This document shows, piece by piece, positions 51,532-59,036 of a DNA stretch of 64,000 nt. Numbering within the stretch: position 1 is the first letter of the stretch; every line of letters begins with the position of its first letter. The DNA comes from Pseudomonadota bacterium (GTDB lineage Bacteria; Pseudomonadota; Gammaproteobacteria; DASZBR01), in the NCBI GenBank assembly GCA_021777765.1, contig JAJYDF010000006.1:1-64000 (forward strand). Direction: 5' to 3'. Both the position numbers and the translations under genes were made by a program. The notes under the pieces were generated by a model. The model had not been told where the DNA came from and made no database searches. It saw only the letters and a program-made list of their open reading frames with translations.

Positions 51532-52746
51532 ATGAATAGCAAACTGATTGGCGGAATATTATTAGTTGTTGGTACCTCTATCGGTGGTGGCATGTTGGCA
51601 TTACCCATTGCTGGTGCGGCAGGTGGTTTTATTTATTCATCCATATTATTACTATTTTGTTGGCTAGCAATGACATTTGCAGCATTCCTCATTTTAGAAA
51701 TTAATCTGTGGTTGCCTAAAAATAGCAATATTATTTCAATGGCAAAAAAGACTTTGGGTAATACTGGCGCAATTATTACTTGGATCACTTACCTGCTTTT
51801 ACTTTATTCGCTTTTATCTGCGTATATTTCTGGTGGTGGTGATATTTTGCATGGCTTGTTATTAGCGGCCGGAGTTAATAGTGCATCATCGCTGGATGCT
51901 TGTTTATTTGTATTAATATTGGGCTTTGTGGTTTATAAGGGCGTGCAATCAGTTGATTATGTTAATCGTGGCTTAATGTTTACTAAATTAGGTGCGTTAT
52001 TATTGTTAATTATTTTAATGACGCCATTTATACAAGTGCCGGATTTATCATCGGGTAAAGCACATCTTTTATTAGGTAGTGTGATGGTGATGATAACGTC
52101 ATTTGGGTTTGCCACTATCGTACCAAGTTTGCGTAGTTATTTTCACAGTGATGTTACTAAATTACGACGCGTTATTTTTATCGGCAGTTTAATTCCACTC
52201 ATTTGTTATATTATTTGGGATCTCGCTATTATGGGCACCTTGCCAATTGCAGGGCCTAAGGGATTAGTGCAAATGATGACTTCGGGCCATTCCACGACTG
52301 ATTTAACAACGGCTTTATCTGTGACATTACATAGCCATACTGTAACAGCTATCACAAGATTATTTACCTCAATATGTATGGCCACCTCATTTTTAGGTGT
52401 TTCATTAGGTTTGTCTGATTTTCTCGCTGATGGTTTTAATATGGAAAAAAAGGGCATTAATGCGGTGACTATTTATGGCGTCACTTTTTTACCACCTTTG
52501 GCCTTCGTTATGTATTTTCACAATGCATTTATTGGTGGATTAAATTACGCCGGAATTTGTTGTGTTATTTTATTAATGTTATTGCCTGCACTCATGATAT
52601 GGCAGGGGCGTTATAAGCTTAAAATTGCGCAAGGCTATGAAGTGGTCGGTGGAAAAGTTGGGATAATTATATTGATGATAGTTTCTATTTTATTGTTGAT
52701 TTTAAGTGTGCAACAGACTTTTGCGAGCTTATTAAGCAGTTTGTGA
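51532..52746 (+). CDS. Aromatic amino acid permease (TyrP/Mtr family)
   Basis: A 404-residue transporter with about eleven membrane segments, of the hydroxy/aromatic amino acid permease family. The first helix begins KLIGGILLVVGTSIGGGMLALPI, the TyrP/Mtr signature. By family it imports tyrosine, tryptophan or related amino acids with protons; the exact substrate is not visible. Legionellales typically carry several such permeases, in keeping with amino acid-based nutrition. Its last 15 bases overlap the end of the convergent icmQ gene. Confidence 0.9.
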   Translation: MNSKLIGGILLVVGTSIGGGMLALPIAGAAGGFIYSSILLLFCWLAMTFAAFLILEINLWLPKNSNIISMAKKTLGNTGAIITWITYLLLLYSLLSAYISGGGDILHGLLLAAGVNSASSLDACLFVLILGFVVYKGVQSVDYVNRGLMFTKLGALLLLIILMTPFIQVPDLSSGKAHLLLGSVMVMITSFGFATIVPSLRSYFHSDVTKLRRVIFIGSLIPLICYIIWDLAIMGTLPIAGPKGLVQMMTSGHSTTDLTTALSVTLHSHTVTAITRLFTSICMATSFLGVSLGLSDFLADGFNMEKKGINAVTIYGVTFLPPLAFVMYFHNAFIGGLNYAGICCVILLMLLPALMIWQGRYKLKIAQGYEVVGGKVGIIILMIVSILLLILSVQQTFASLLSSL

Positions 52747-53307
52747 GTTGAGTTTAAGGAGTTTCCCTTTTTCGTAAGTATATTCACCAGTGGAATGGAT
52801 AAATTTAGCAATATTATCCACAATAATGGAATTTTCTTTTAAAACTAATAATTCGTGACCGAATCTGTCTACCAATGGTTTACCGCTTAATGTTTTGGTG
52901 ATGCTGTTTTCATTCACATAAGCAATGATGTAAGCATCATTGATTTTGGATTCTTTTGCTGAAATCACATCGCGTACGTCTTTTTCTTTTTTGTATATAG
53001 GACGGGTAATGGCTTGGCGACTGATTGTGGCTAAAATGTTTTCCCAGCGATTAATGTTAGTACCTTCGGCACAATAGAGCGATACATAGACATCTATCAA
53101 GCCGCTATATTTCATAACGGTACTCACTGTGGCTTGTGTGACTGGTTGAGCTACATCGATATTTGTTTCACTTTTGATGCGATCTCTCAGGTCTCGCAAT
53201 TTCTTTCCAGCGGCCTGAAAAAAAAGACCGCCATCCCATTTTCCTTCGGAGATGGCGGTATCAAGTATTTTTATGAGCTCAAGATTGATTTTGGTATCTT
53301 CGTCCAT
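52732..53307 (-). CDS. icmQ: Dot/Icm secretion protein IcmQ
   Basis: A 191-residue protein matching Legionella IcmQ in length and sequence. The N-terminal helical region (ELIKILDTAISEGKWDGGLF, then GKKLRDLRDRI) is the IcmR-binding, pore-associated part. The C-terminal domain shows INRWENILATISRQAITRPIY, DVRDVISAKESKINDAYI, KPLVDRFG and IAKFIHSTGEYTYEKGKL. In L. pneumophila IcmQ forms membrane pores and its C-terminal domain binds NAD, while IcmR acts as its chaperone. Here it follows the icmR-position gene by 17 bases. icmP and icmO, which follow icmQ in Legionella and Coxiella, are absent; an unrelated permease gene converges instead. Confidence 0.93.
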   Translation of the reverse strand: MDEDTKINLELIKILDTAISEGKWDGGLFFQAAGKKLRDLRDRIKSETNIDVAQPVTQATVSTVMKYSGLIDVYVSLYCAEGTNINRWENILATISRQAITRPIYKKEKDVRDVISAKESKINDAYIIAYVNENSITKTLSGKPLVDRFGHELLVLKENSIIVDNIAKFIHSTGEYTYEKGKLLKLNSQTA

Positions 53308-53324
53308 TCGGTCTCTTTAATAAA

Positions 53325-53621
53325 TTATCTTTTTACGCGAGGGCCTTGCGTAGACTCTTGCTGTGTTGAAATTTCTTCACCAAATCTTTTTTGGAGTTGA
53401 TCTACTGCCTCTCGTTGTGTATTAAGCACCTGAGCATTATGCACCGCAGTTGCACTTGATGTTTCAGCTGCAAGCTTTTCTTGTGTTCCAGGCGGTAAAG
53501 TTTTTGCTCTTTCTGCAGTTCGTTCCGACATATTGCGCATTTGTTCCTCAGTTGATGCCAATGCTTTAGCAGTGTCAAAAGCGTTTTTTTCTGGACTATT
53601 TTCGGATTCTGGTTGTTTCAT
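53325..53621 (-). CDS. Small hydrophilic protein in the icmR position (FIR-type, IcmQ partner candidate)
   Basis: A 98-residue, highly charged protein rich in Glu, Gln, Thr and Ala, predicted as long helices with disordered ends. No sequence similarity to L. pneumophila IcmR is evident. However, it lies exactly between icmS and icmQ, where each Legionella species carries an unrelated-looking 'functional homologue of IcmR' (FIR) gene. Those proteins bind the N-terminal region of IcmQ and keep it soluble. GAGGG precedes the ATG at 53621, and icmQ starts 17 bases after its stop. The role is inferred from position and composition. Confidence 0.72.
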   Translation of the reverse strand: MKQPESENSPEKNAFDTAKALASTEEQMRNMSERTAERAKTLPPGTQEKLAAETSSATAVHNAQVLNTQREAVDQLQKRFGEEISTQQESTQGPRVKR

Positions 53622-53850
53622 ATTAATACCCTCATTCTCAAATTCAATATTATTTTTGAAATTATTATTATTATATTTTATTGTTAATACAGCGTTCTTA
53701 TTGTGTTTTATTTAAATGTAAAAACAATGAAAATTTTTATTTGTTTTAATTAGTTATTATTATAGCGCAAATTTGTTAAGTGAAGCTTAATGAAAATATG
53801 CCAAACAAAACAACTTTCAGTATAACATTTAAAATGCAGAATTTAACACC

Positions 53851-54192
53851 TTAATCGTACATTAATTCATCAAGCGGCGTATTCGGTTTAGCTGGTGACG
53901 CTTGTATTAACTCATTAATCACATCAGCAATACACAAAAACCGTAATACATTCGGGGTAACATCATCGAAAGTGACTTTCACGCCAAGAATGGATTTATC
54001 AGCTTCTTCGAAAGTAATACCAATACCATAGCCTAAACACAAAGAACAAAGCTGGTCTGCACGCCTTGCAATAGCTGGAAGTAAACCAGTTTCAGAAAGC
54101 GCTTCTTCTATGCTGATCGGTTTATCATTAAAAGTGAAATTAGCGCCTAATCCTCTGGCGATTGCATGAATTTTTTTGGTGATATCTACCAT
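53851..54192 (-). CDS. icmS: Dot/Icm secretion chaperone component IcmS
   Basis: A 113-residue acidic protein matching IcmS (114 in L. pneumophila). The core ETGLLPAIARRADQLCSLCL, GYGIGITFEE, FDDVTPNVLRFLC and the ending TPLDELMYD are near-identical to the family. IcmS pairs with IcmW as a cytoplasmic adaptor that brings effectors to the coupling complex. The frame extends upstream to 54234, but ATG 54192 has GAGGAAA before it and gives the right length. It starts 16 bases after icmT. A 229-base gap, in which no gene is seen, separates it from the FIR-type gene. Confidence 0.95.
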   Translation of the reverse strand: MVDITKKIHAIARGLGANFTFNDKPISIEEALSETGLLPAIARRADQLCSLCLGYGIGITFEEADKSILGVKVTFDDVTPNVLRFLCIADVINELIQASPAKPNTPLDELMYD

Positions 54193-54208
54193 AACGTTTC
54201 CTCGCTCT

Positions 54209-54469
54209 TTATTCTTGCCACCATGCACTAGCAAATTTTCTAGGGCCTGCCATAAAAGTGCGTATCATGCGCATAAAAACTGTTACGGTATAACCATATC
54301 GTTCTAGACCTGCAAAAAATAATATGGCAATTGCAGCAGGAATAGCTGTCGCCCAAGATACATGTAATAACCAGAAAAAAATAGGAAATGCGGCACGGGC
54401 ATCTACAATAAAAAACCGTGGTACACGCGCTGAATCACGCCAGTGCGCACTTGCTGAAAATGCTGCCAT
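54209..54469 (-). CDS. icmT: Dot/Icm secretion membrane protein IcmT
   Basis: An 86-residue protein, the same length as L. pneumophila IcmT. It has the conserved AHWRDSARVPRFFIVDARAA segment, then a hydrophobic hairpin (FPIFFWLLHVSWATAIPAAI, AILFFAGL) and the C-terminal RYGYTVTVFMRMIRTFMAGP. IcmT is a small inner-membrane protein required for the type IVB system and for pathogen egress. An upstream in-frame TTG exists; ATG 54469 with GGAG before it is chosen. It is the first gene of the icmT-icmS-FIR-icmQ block. Confidence 0.95.
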   Translation of the reverse strand: MAAFSASAHWRDSARVPRFFIVDARAAFPIFFWLLHVSWATAIPAAIAILFFAGLERYGYTVTVFMRMIRTFMAGPRKFASAWWQE

Positions 54470-54628
54470 TTTTATCTCCAAAGTTATTCAACCAGATGTC
54501 CTTATTTATTATGATTTAATATAAAAATTATAGTGAATTTAACACAGTGTGCCAAGGTAATATGTTTGACGTTTCTTTTTAACAAATACATTTCTTTATT
54601 TTAAAAGCATTACACAATTTATTGAATA

Positions 54629-54679
54629 CACTCTCATCCGCCTTCGGCACCTTCTCCCGCAAGCGGGAGAAGGAAAAAA
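54629..54679 (+). repeat. REP-like palindrome, copy upstream of icmT
   Basis: CACTCTCATCCGCCTTCGGC then CCTTCTCCCGC-AA-GCGGGAGAAGG. It lies between the uridine phosphorylase-like gene and icmT, in a 226-base gap that holds no other feature. Confidence 0.9.
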
Positions 54680-54695
54680 TGCGGGTAAAAATAAA

Positions 54696-55562
54696 TTATT
54701 TACACAAGGTCTCAAGCACTGCTTGAATCATTTTGTCTACAGTGTTGGGTATGTTTTTACTGAATTGTTGTGTACAGCGATTAGCAATGATAGCGCAGAC
54801 GGAGCTACATTGGTGTCCTAGTAAAGATCCCATAGCGAATATGCCCGCGGTTTCCATTTCAAAATTGATAATTTTTTCATTGTTCCATGAAAAGCTTTGT
54901 AATTTTTCCACTAAATTAGGGATATAGGGTTGCGCGCGTAATACTCTACCTTGAGGACCATAAAATCCTCCAGCTGTTACTGTAATCCCGGGTTGGAACA
55001 CTTTTGCTAATGCTGTAAATAAATTTTCATTGGCGGTAGTTGTGTATATATTTAATGCGGGATTATTTTCAAAATGTTGAACAAAAGCTTGTTGCAAATT
55101 AATTTCATCTGCGGAATGAGATAATTGATAAAAATTGCCCAAACCATCTAAACCAATACCATATTTAGAAACTATCATAGAATCTAATGGAACATCAGGT
55201 TGCAGACCGCCCGCTGTTCCAATTCGAATAATTTTTAAACTTCTTAATACGGGTTTGGTGGTTCTTGTGTGAAAATCAATATTAACCAATGCATCTAATT
55301 CATTTAAAAAAATATCGATATTATCTGTACTCATGCCAGAAGAGATAACGCTGACACGATTTTTACCGATATAACCTGTATGCGTTACAAATTCTCTTTT
55401 TTGTTTACGTAATTCAATACTGTCAAAATATTTTGATACTTGAGGGACGCGATCAGGATCGCCAACTGTAAAAATAGTATCTGCGATATCTTCTGGTAAT
55501 AAATTCAAATGATAAATACTATTATTGTCGTTAATAATGAGTTCGGATTCGGTGAAAGGCAT
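54696..55562 (-). CDS. Nucleoside phosphorylase, uridine phosphorylase-like
   Basis: A 288-residue member of the PNP/UDP phosphorylase family (NP-I). It has FTVGDPDRVPQVSKYF with the phosphate-binding Gly-Asp-Pro and Arg, SSGMSTDNIDIFLNEL, the phosphate-loop IRIGTAGGLQPDVPL, and the nucleoside-binding NFEMETAGIFAMGSLLGH. The FEMET motif and GDP-x-R pattern favour uridine phosphorylase over purine enzymes, but the substrate is not certain, since the protein is longer than E. coli Udp (253). It probably splits nucleosides to base and ribose-1-phosphate, fitting the salvage genes just upstream. Confidence 0.82.
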   Translation of the reverse strand: MPFTESELIINDNNSIYHLNLLPEDIADTIFTVGDPDRVPQVSKYFDSIELRKQKREFVTHTGYIGKNRVSVISSGMSTDNIDIFLNELDALVNIDFHTRTTKPVLRSLKIIRIGTAGGLQPDVPLDSMIVSKYGIGLDGLGNFYQLSHSADEINLQQAFVQHFENNPALNIYTTTANENLFTALAKVFQPGITVTAGGFYGPQGRVLRAQPYIPNLVEKLQSFSWNNEKIINFEMETAGIFAMGSLLGHQCSSVCAIIANRCTQQFSKNIPNTVDKMIQAVLETLCK

Positions 55563-55632
55563 GTAAGTTGCTCCTGTTAATATAATTTTAAAAAATAAGT
55601 GAATTATTTGTTAGTAATATTCCCTTTTTTAT

Positions 55633-55799
55633 GTCATTCCCGCTAGCACAACAATGAGCGAACATGATTGACTTTCAAGCGGGAATCCATTGCAAATTAA
55701 TTAACTTGTATTAAAAATAAAACATCGAAATATATTCCGTAATAGATTCCCGCTTGAGATTTCATAGCTCATAACAATACTTTTACATGCGGGAATGAC
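55633..55799. repeat. Palindromic element with GTCATTCCCGC ends, copy B
   Basis: A 167-base element from GTCATTCCCGC (55633) to GCGGGAATGAC (ending 55799), with the internal pair TCAAGCGGGAATCCA and ATAGATTCCCGCTTGA. It has the same design as the copy at 17498-17672. There is no reading frame. It lies between deoC and the uridine phosphorylase-like gene. Confidence 0.85.
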
Positions 55800-55814
55800 A
55801 ACCCTAGATAACAA

Positions 55815-56621
55815 TTAATAATTAGAAGATATATTTATTGATGTTTCTTCATTAATTAAATTTTCTGCAAGACTGCTTGCGCCAAAACGAAACGTTTGTG
55901 GTGAAATCCAATTGTTTCCCATAATTTGTTCCGCTAAATAGATATATGGCGCAGCATCTTTTAGTGTACGTATGCCGCCTGCGGCTTTAAAACCGATATT
56001 TTTCCCTTGCAATGAGGCATTTTGAATGGCTGTTAACATAATATAAGCGGCTTCTAATGTTGCACCGGTAGCTATTTTACCTGTAGACGTTTTAAGAAAA
56101 TCTGCACCAGCGCGAATAGCAATTTCACATGCAGTACTAATTTGTTGTGTTGTTATTAGTGCACCAGTTTCTAAAATCACTTTCAATGTAATTGCATCCC
56201 CACAAATTAATTTACACTGTTTAATATAATCATGAGAATAATCATATTTCCCTTGTAAAAATGTATGATATGGAAATACTAAATCAATTTCATCGGCGCC
56301 ATCTGCTATCGCTTTTTGTATTGCTAAACAAACATTATCAACAGCATCATTGCCCTGTGGAAAATTAACAACAGTAGCGATTTTTACAGCACTATTTTGT
56401 AATAATGATTTTGCTAAAGTAATAAATTGTGGATAAATGCAAATCGCAGCAACATGTCCCAGCTTTGATTGGGTATTTTTACACAACTGTGAAATAGCAT
56501 TGTCATTATCGTTTTCATTTAAACTGGTTAAATCAATTAATGAATAAATCATTGGGGTTAAATGCGCAGTAATTGCTTTTTGTTTTGCTGCAGAGATGAG
56601 ATCAGTCATATCAGACGACAT
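55815..56621 (-). CDS. deoC: Deoxyribose-phosphate aldolase
   Basis: A 268-residue class I aldolase that splits 2-deoxyribose-5-phosphate into acetaldehyde and glyceraldehyde-3-phosphate. Family features are SLIDLTSLNEND, VVNFPQGNDAVD, DEIDLVFPYHTFLQG, LKVILETGAL with one active-site Lys, the Schiff-base Lys in ADFLKTSTGK, and GFKAAGGIRTLKDA. The length is near the E. coli type (259). The start at 56621 has AAGGA upstream and overlaps the punA 3' end by 11 bases. It is the third gene of cdd-punA-deoC. Confidence 0.96.
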   Translation of the reverse strand: MSSDMTDLISAAKQKAITAHLTPMIYSLIDLTSLNENDNDNAISQLCKNTQSKLGHVAAICIYPQFITLAKSLLQNSAVKIATVVNFPQGNDAVDNVCLAIQKAIADGADEIDLVFPYHTFLQGKYDYSHDYIKQCKLICGDAITLKVILETGALITTQQISTACEIAIRAGADFLKTSTGKIATGATLEAAYIMLTAIQNASLQGKNIGFKAAGGIRTLKDAAPYIYLAEQIMGNNWISPQTFRFGASSLAENLINEETSINISSNY

Positions 56622-57447
56622 TTTGTAAATCCTTCATTAAACCAGAAATCAGTAGTTTTAAATTTTGTTTAAATAATTCGGCGTGTTGCAAAGTATGCTC
56701 ATGACTTAAAATTTCATTGCTCATGCCTGCAGCGAGATTTGTAATGCCAGCAATTACCGCGACGCGAAGACCGCAGTGCCTAGCAATAATAACTTCTGGT
56801 ACTGTAGACATACCAACTGCATCTGCTCCTAATGCACGAAAAGCTCTAATTTCCGCAGGTGTTTCAAATATGGGCCCAATGGTTGAAATATAAACACCTT
56901 GCGCTAATTTAATTTTTAATTCCTGTGCAACTGAAATTAATCGTGTGCGTAACTCATGGTCGTATGCTTCGTCCATGGATACAAATCGAGGGCCGAATTC
57001 CTCATCATTAGGGCCAACTAAGGGATTTCCTGGTTGAAAATTAATATGATCAGTAATCAACATTAATTCACCTGGTCCTACATCTGTGCGTAATGAACCA
57101 GATGAGTTAGTCATGATTAAAATTGAACAACCGAGTAATTTAATCGTGCGGATTAATATTTTTAAGGTAGTGGTTGATACACCTTCATAAAGATGCGCTC
57201 TTCCTTGTAAGCAGACTACGGGAATATTTTCTAATTGTCCGAGAATGAGTTTTCCAGGATGCCCTGCAGTAGTAATCGTTGGAAATCCGGGAATGTCAGC
57301 AAAGGGGATTGATATTGCATTATTAATTTGATCGGCTAAATCACTCAAACCAGACCCTAAAATAATGCCTATTTTAGGAACGAATCCAGGTGTCATTTTT
57401 TGAATATATGAAATAGCTTCACTTAACTTTGTTGTAGATGCATTCAT
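56611..57447 (-). CDS. punA: Purine nucleoside phosphorylase (PunA/XapA type)
   Basis: A 278-residue trimeric-type purine nucleoside phosphorylase that cleaves inosine or guanosine. Motifs are KIGIILGSGLSDLA (phosphate binding), the GHPGKL loop, LQGRAHLYEG, MTNSSGSLR, the base-binding GPIFETPAEIRAFR and DAVGMSTVPEVIIARH, then AGITNLAAGM. The frame is open upstream to 57477; ATG 57447 has AGGAAA seven bases upstream and is chosen. It starts four bases after cdd ends and overlaps deoC. Of the XapA/PunA pair, the exact specificity is uncertain. Confidence 0.92.
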   Translation of the reverse strand: MNASTTKLSEAISYIQKMTPGFVPKIGIILGSGLSDLADQINNAISIPFADIPGFPTITTAGHPGKLILGQLENIPVVCLQGRAHLYEGVSTTTLKILIRTIKLLGCSILIMTNSSGSLRTDVGPGELMLITDHINFQPGNPLVGPNDEEFGPRFVSMDEAYDHELRTRLISVAQELKIKLAQGVYISTIGPIFETPAEIRAFRALGADAVGMSTVPEVIIARHCGLRVAVIAGITNLAAGMSNEILSHEHTLQHAELFKQNLKLLISGLMKDLQNVV

Positions 57448-57451
57448 CAAT

Positions 57452-57871
57452 TTATTTCCTGAGAAAATCGGGACCAAACGAGTCTGGTAAGAGTTCGTTT
57501 AAAGTTTTGGTATGTCCGTTACCATTTTGATCGAACATATGGACGAGTATGTTTTCATTAGCAAATTCTCTTAAGTGTTGTCTGCAGGCACCGCATGGAG
57601 TGCAGGGTTTATCAGAGCTACCTACAATGACAATTTCAGAGATATTGTAAGATCCAGCATTAATCATATTTGCTATCGCGCTGCCTTCTGCACAAAAAGT
57701 CAACGAGTAAGAAGCATTTTCAATATTGCAGCCGGTATGGAATTTATTGTTAGTGTCTCTGATGCATGCTCCAACTCTAAAGTGGGAGTAGGGAGAGTAA
57801 GAATGATTTTGAATCGCTTTGGCAAGCTTTAGCATCTCAGCAATATGTGTAGTGTTGTTTGTGTTTTGCAA
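57452..57871 (-). CDS. cdd: Cytidine deaminase
   Basis: A 139-residue homotetrameric-type cytidine deaminase that makes uridine from cytidine. Zinc and catalytic residues are Cys60 with Glu62 (FCAEGSAI) and Cys90, Cys93 (PCTPCGACRQ). The substrate-binding VGACI and GCNIENASY segments are present. It is the first gene of the cdd-punA-deoC operon; its product uridine would feed the uridine phosphorylase-like enzyme downstream. Confidence 0.96.
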   Translation of the reverse strand: MQNTNNTTHIAEMLKLAKAIQNHSYSPYSHFRVGACIRDTNNKFHTGCNIENASYSLTFCAEGSAIANMINAGSYNISEIVIVGSSDKPCTPCGACRQHLREFANENILVHMFDQNGNGHTKTLNELLPDSFGPDFLRK

Positions 57872-58091
57872 GATAGTCCTCAGATTTAAATAGAAAAAAA
57901 GAGGGAAATCATATCATTGAATTGAAATAGTGTCATATGTGTTTTTTCCTTCTCCCTGATGGTGCGAAGGAAATAGAGTCGAATTGATTCTTTGGCTGAG
58001 AACATGAAAAGCAAATTGACAGCGCTGTACATTATGCATATAATTTTTTAGCTTTTTTGTTGCGTCACAGTAATTTTTAAAAGGAGGTAGT

Positions 58092-58460
58092 ATGCAAAAA
58101 GAATACATGGAAAATTGGGCATCCATAGGAAGAGATGCAGTAAAACCAAGTTTAAATTATTATAATCTTGCTACAAAAGTTATCGAGGCAATTTCAAGAA
58201 ATAATTTGGATCTTTTAAATCATTGCGTATCAAATTCTGTTAGACAATTTCAAACAATTGGCACAGGTAAATTTGACAATGTTATAGCTGCAGTAAACGA
58301 TAATAACAATAAAATAGTGGGATGTGTGCAACAAAATCTTGAAGTTTTACGTCAAGCCACTAACGATTTTAATAAACTCTTTGAAGAAACCCTTCAATAT
58401 TCCGTTAAAGATATGGTTAAAAAACCAATGCAAACGGCAGGTGTTAAAGTAGAGGCGTAA
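58092..58460 (+). CDS. Phasin family protein
   Basis: A 122-residue helical, amphipathic protein resembling phasins (PF09361-type), which coat polyhydroxyalkanoate granules. The pattern includes MENWASIGRDAVKPSLNYYN at the N-terminus, then long helices (NLDLLNHCVSNSVRQFQ, VQQNLEVLRQATNDFNKLFE). AAGGAGG lies five bases before the ATG, so expression is probably high. No PHA synthase gene is in the window. Small phasin-like proteins are frequent in Legionellales. The match is to weakly conserved helices, so the family call is moderate. Confidence 0.7.
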   Translation: MQKEYMENWASIGRDAVKPSLNYYNLATKVIEAISRNNLDLLNHCVSNSVRQFQTIGTGKFDNVIAAVNDNNNKIVGCVQQNLEVLRQATNDFNKLFEETLQYSVKDMVKKPMQTAGVKVEA

Positions 58461-58480
58461 TCTCTCTATTGAAAGCTAGA

Positions 58481-58514
58481 AAACATACTCATCATTTAGG
58501 TGGTGGGTATGTTT
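58481..58514 (+). terminator. Hairpin after the phasin gene
   Basis: AAACATACTCATCA and TGGTGGGTATGTTT form a 14-base stem with two G-U pairs and a six-base loop, 20 bases after the stop at 58460. There is no long T-run after it, so it may be a weak or factor-assisted terminator. Confidence 0.5.
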
Positions 58515-58540
58515 AACGCAAAAGCAATATCCTAACACCA

Positions 58541-58939
58541 TTAATTAATTAATTCACAATGCTCCAAAGCTCTTTTTACTACCAGTAGTAATAATTCTTT
58601 TTCTATTGGTTTGTATAAGAAATCAAATACGCCAGCCGCAATTGCTACACCCACTTCCTGTCTTTCGGCATGATTGGTCAGCATAATAATGGGAATATGA
58701 TGTAAAGCGGGAGTCATTTTAATTTTATAGAGTAAATTTATTCCATCTAAAATAGGCATAACGCGGTCAACGATCATCAAAGAAAAGCGGGTCGGTTCTT
58801 GATAGAGTAATTTCCAAGCAACATCACCATTTTCTGCTGTCATTGTTTTATAATGTGCTTCATGCAAATATTCAGTTAATACTTTTAATATTATGGGGTC
58901 ATCGTCCACTAAAAGAATTTCGGTTTTATTTTGTCTCAT
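58541..58939 (-). CDS. Single-domain response regulator (CheY-like receiver)
   Basis: A 132-residue receiver domain with no output domain. Acidic pocket Asp12/Asp13 (LLVDDDP), phospho-acceptor Asp58 (MIVDRVMPILDG), Thr88 (MLTN) and Lys110 (LYKPI) are all present, so it should be phosphorylated. No kinase gene is adjacent. It may act in a phosphorelay or control a partner protein; the input and output are not visible. It is convergent with the phasin gene. Confidence 0.92.
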   Translation of the reverse strand: MRQNKTEILLVDDDPIILKVLTEYLHEAHYKTMTAENGDVAWKLLYQEPTRFSLMIVDRVMPILDGINLLYKIKMTPALHHIPIIMLTNHAERQEVGVAIAAGVFDFLYKPIEKELLLLVVKRALEHCELIN

Positions 58940-59036
58940 ATTGTCAACCTATAAAAAATCTCATATTAACAAGTCATATTTAATATTTATAAATAATTAA
59001 GGATTTATTAATTATTCATCAACATATGGAATCTTT

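Noticed and set aside
53718..53732. GTAAA-N5-TGAAA, resembling a CpxR box about 100 bases upstream of the FIR-type gene
   Set aside because: CpxR regulates icmR in Legionella, but two of the ten defined bases differ and the region is very AT-rich, so such matches are expected by chance.
57945..57972. TTTTTTCCTTCTCCCTGATGG and following bases upstream of cdd, resembling a REP-like palindrome
   Set aside because: The arms pair poorly (CCTTCTCCC against GTGCGAAGG) and the CCTCATCCGCC half is absent; at best a decayed copy.
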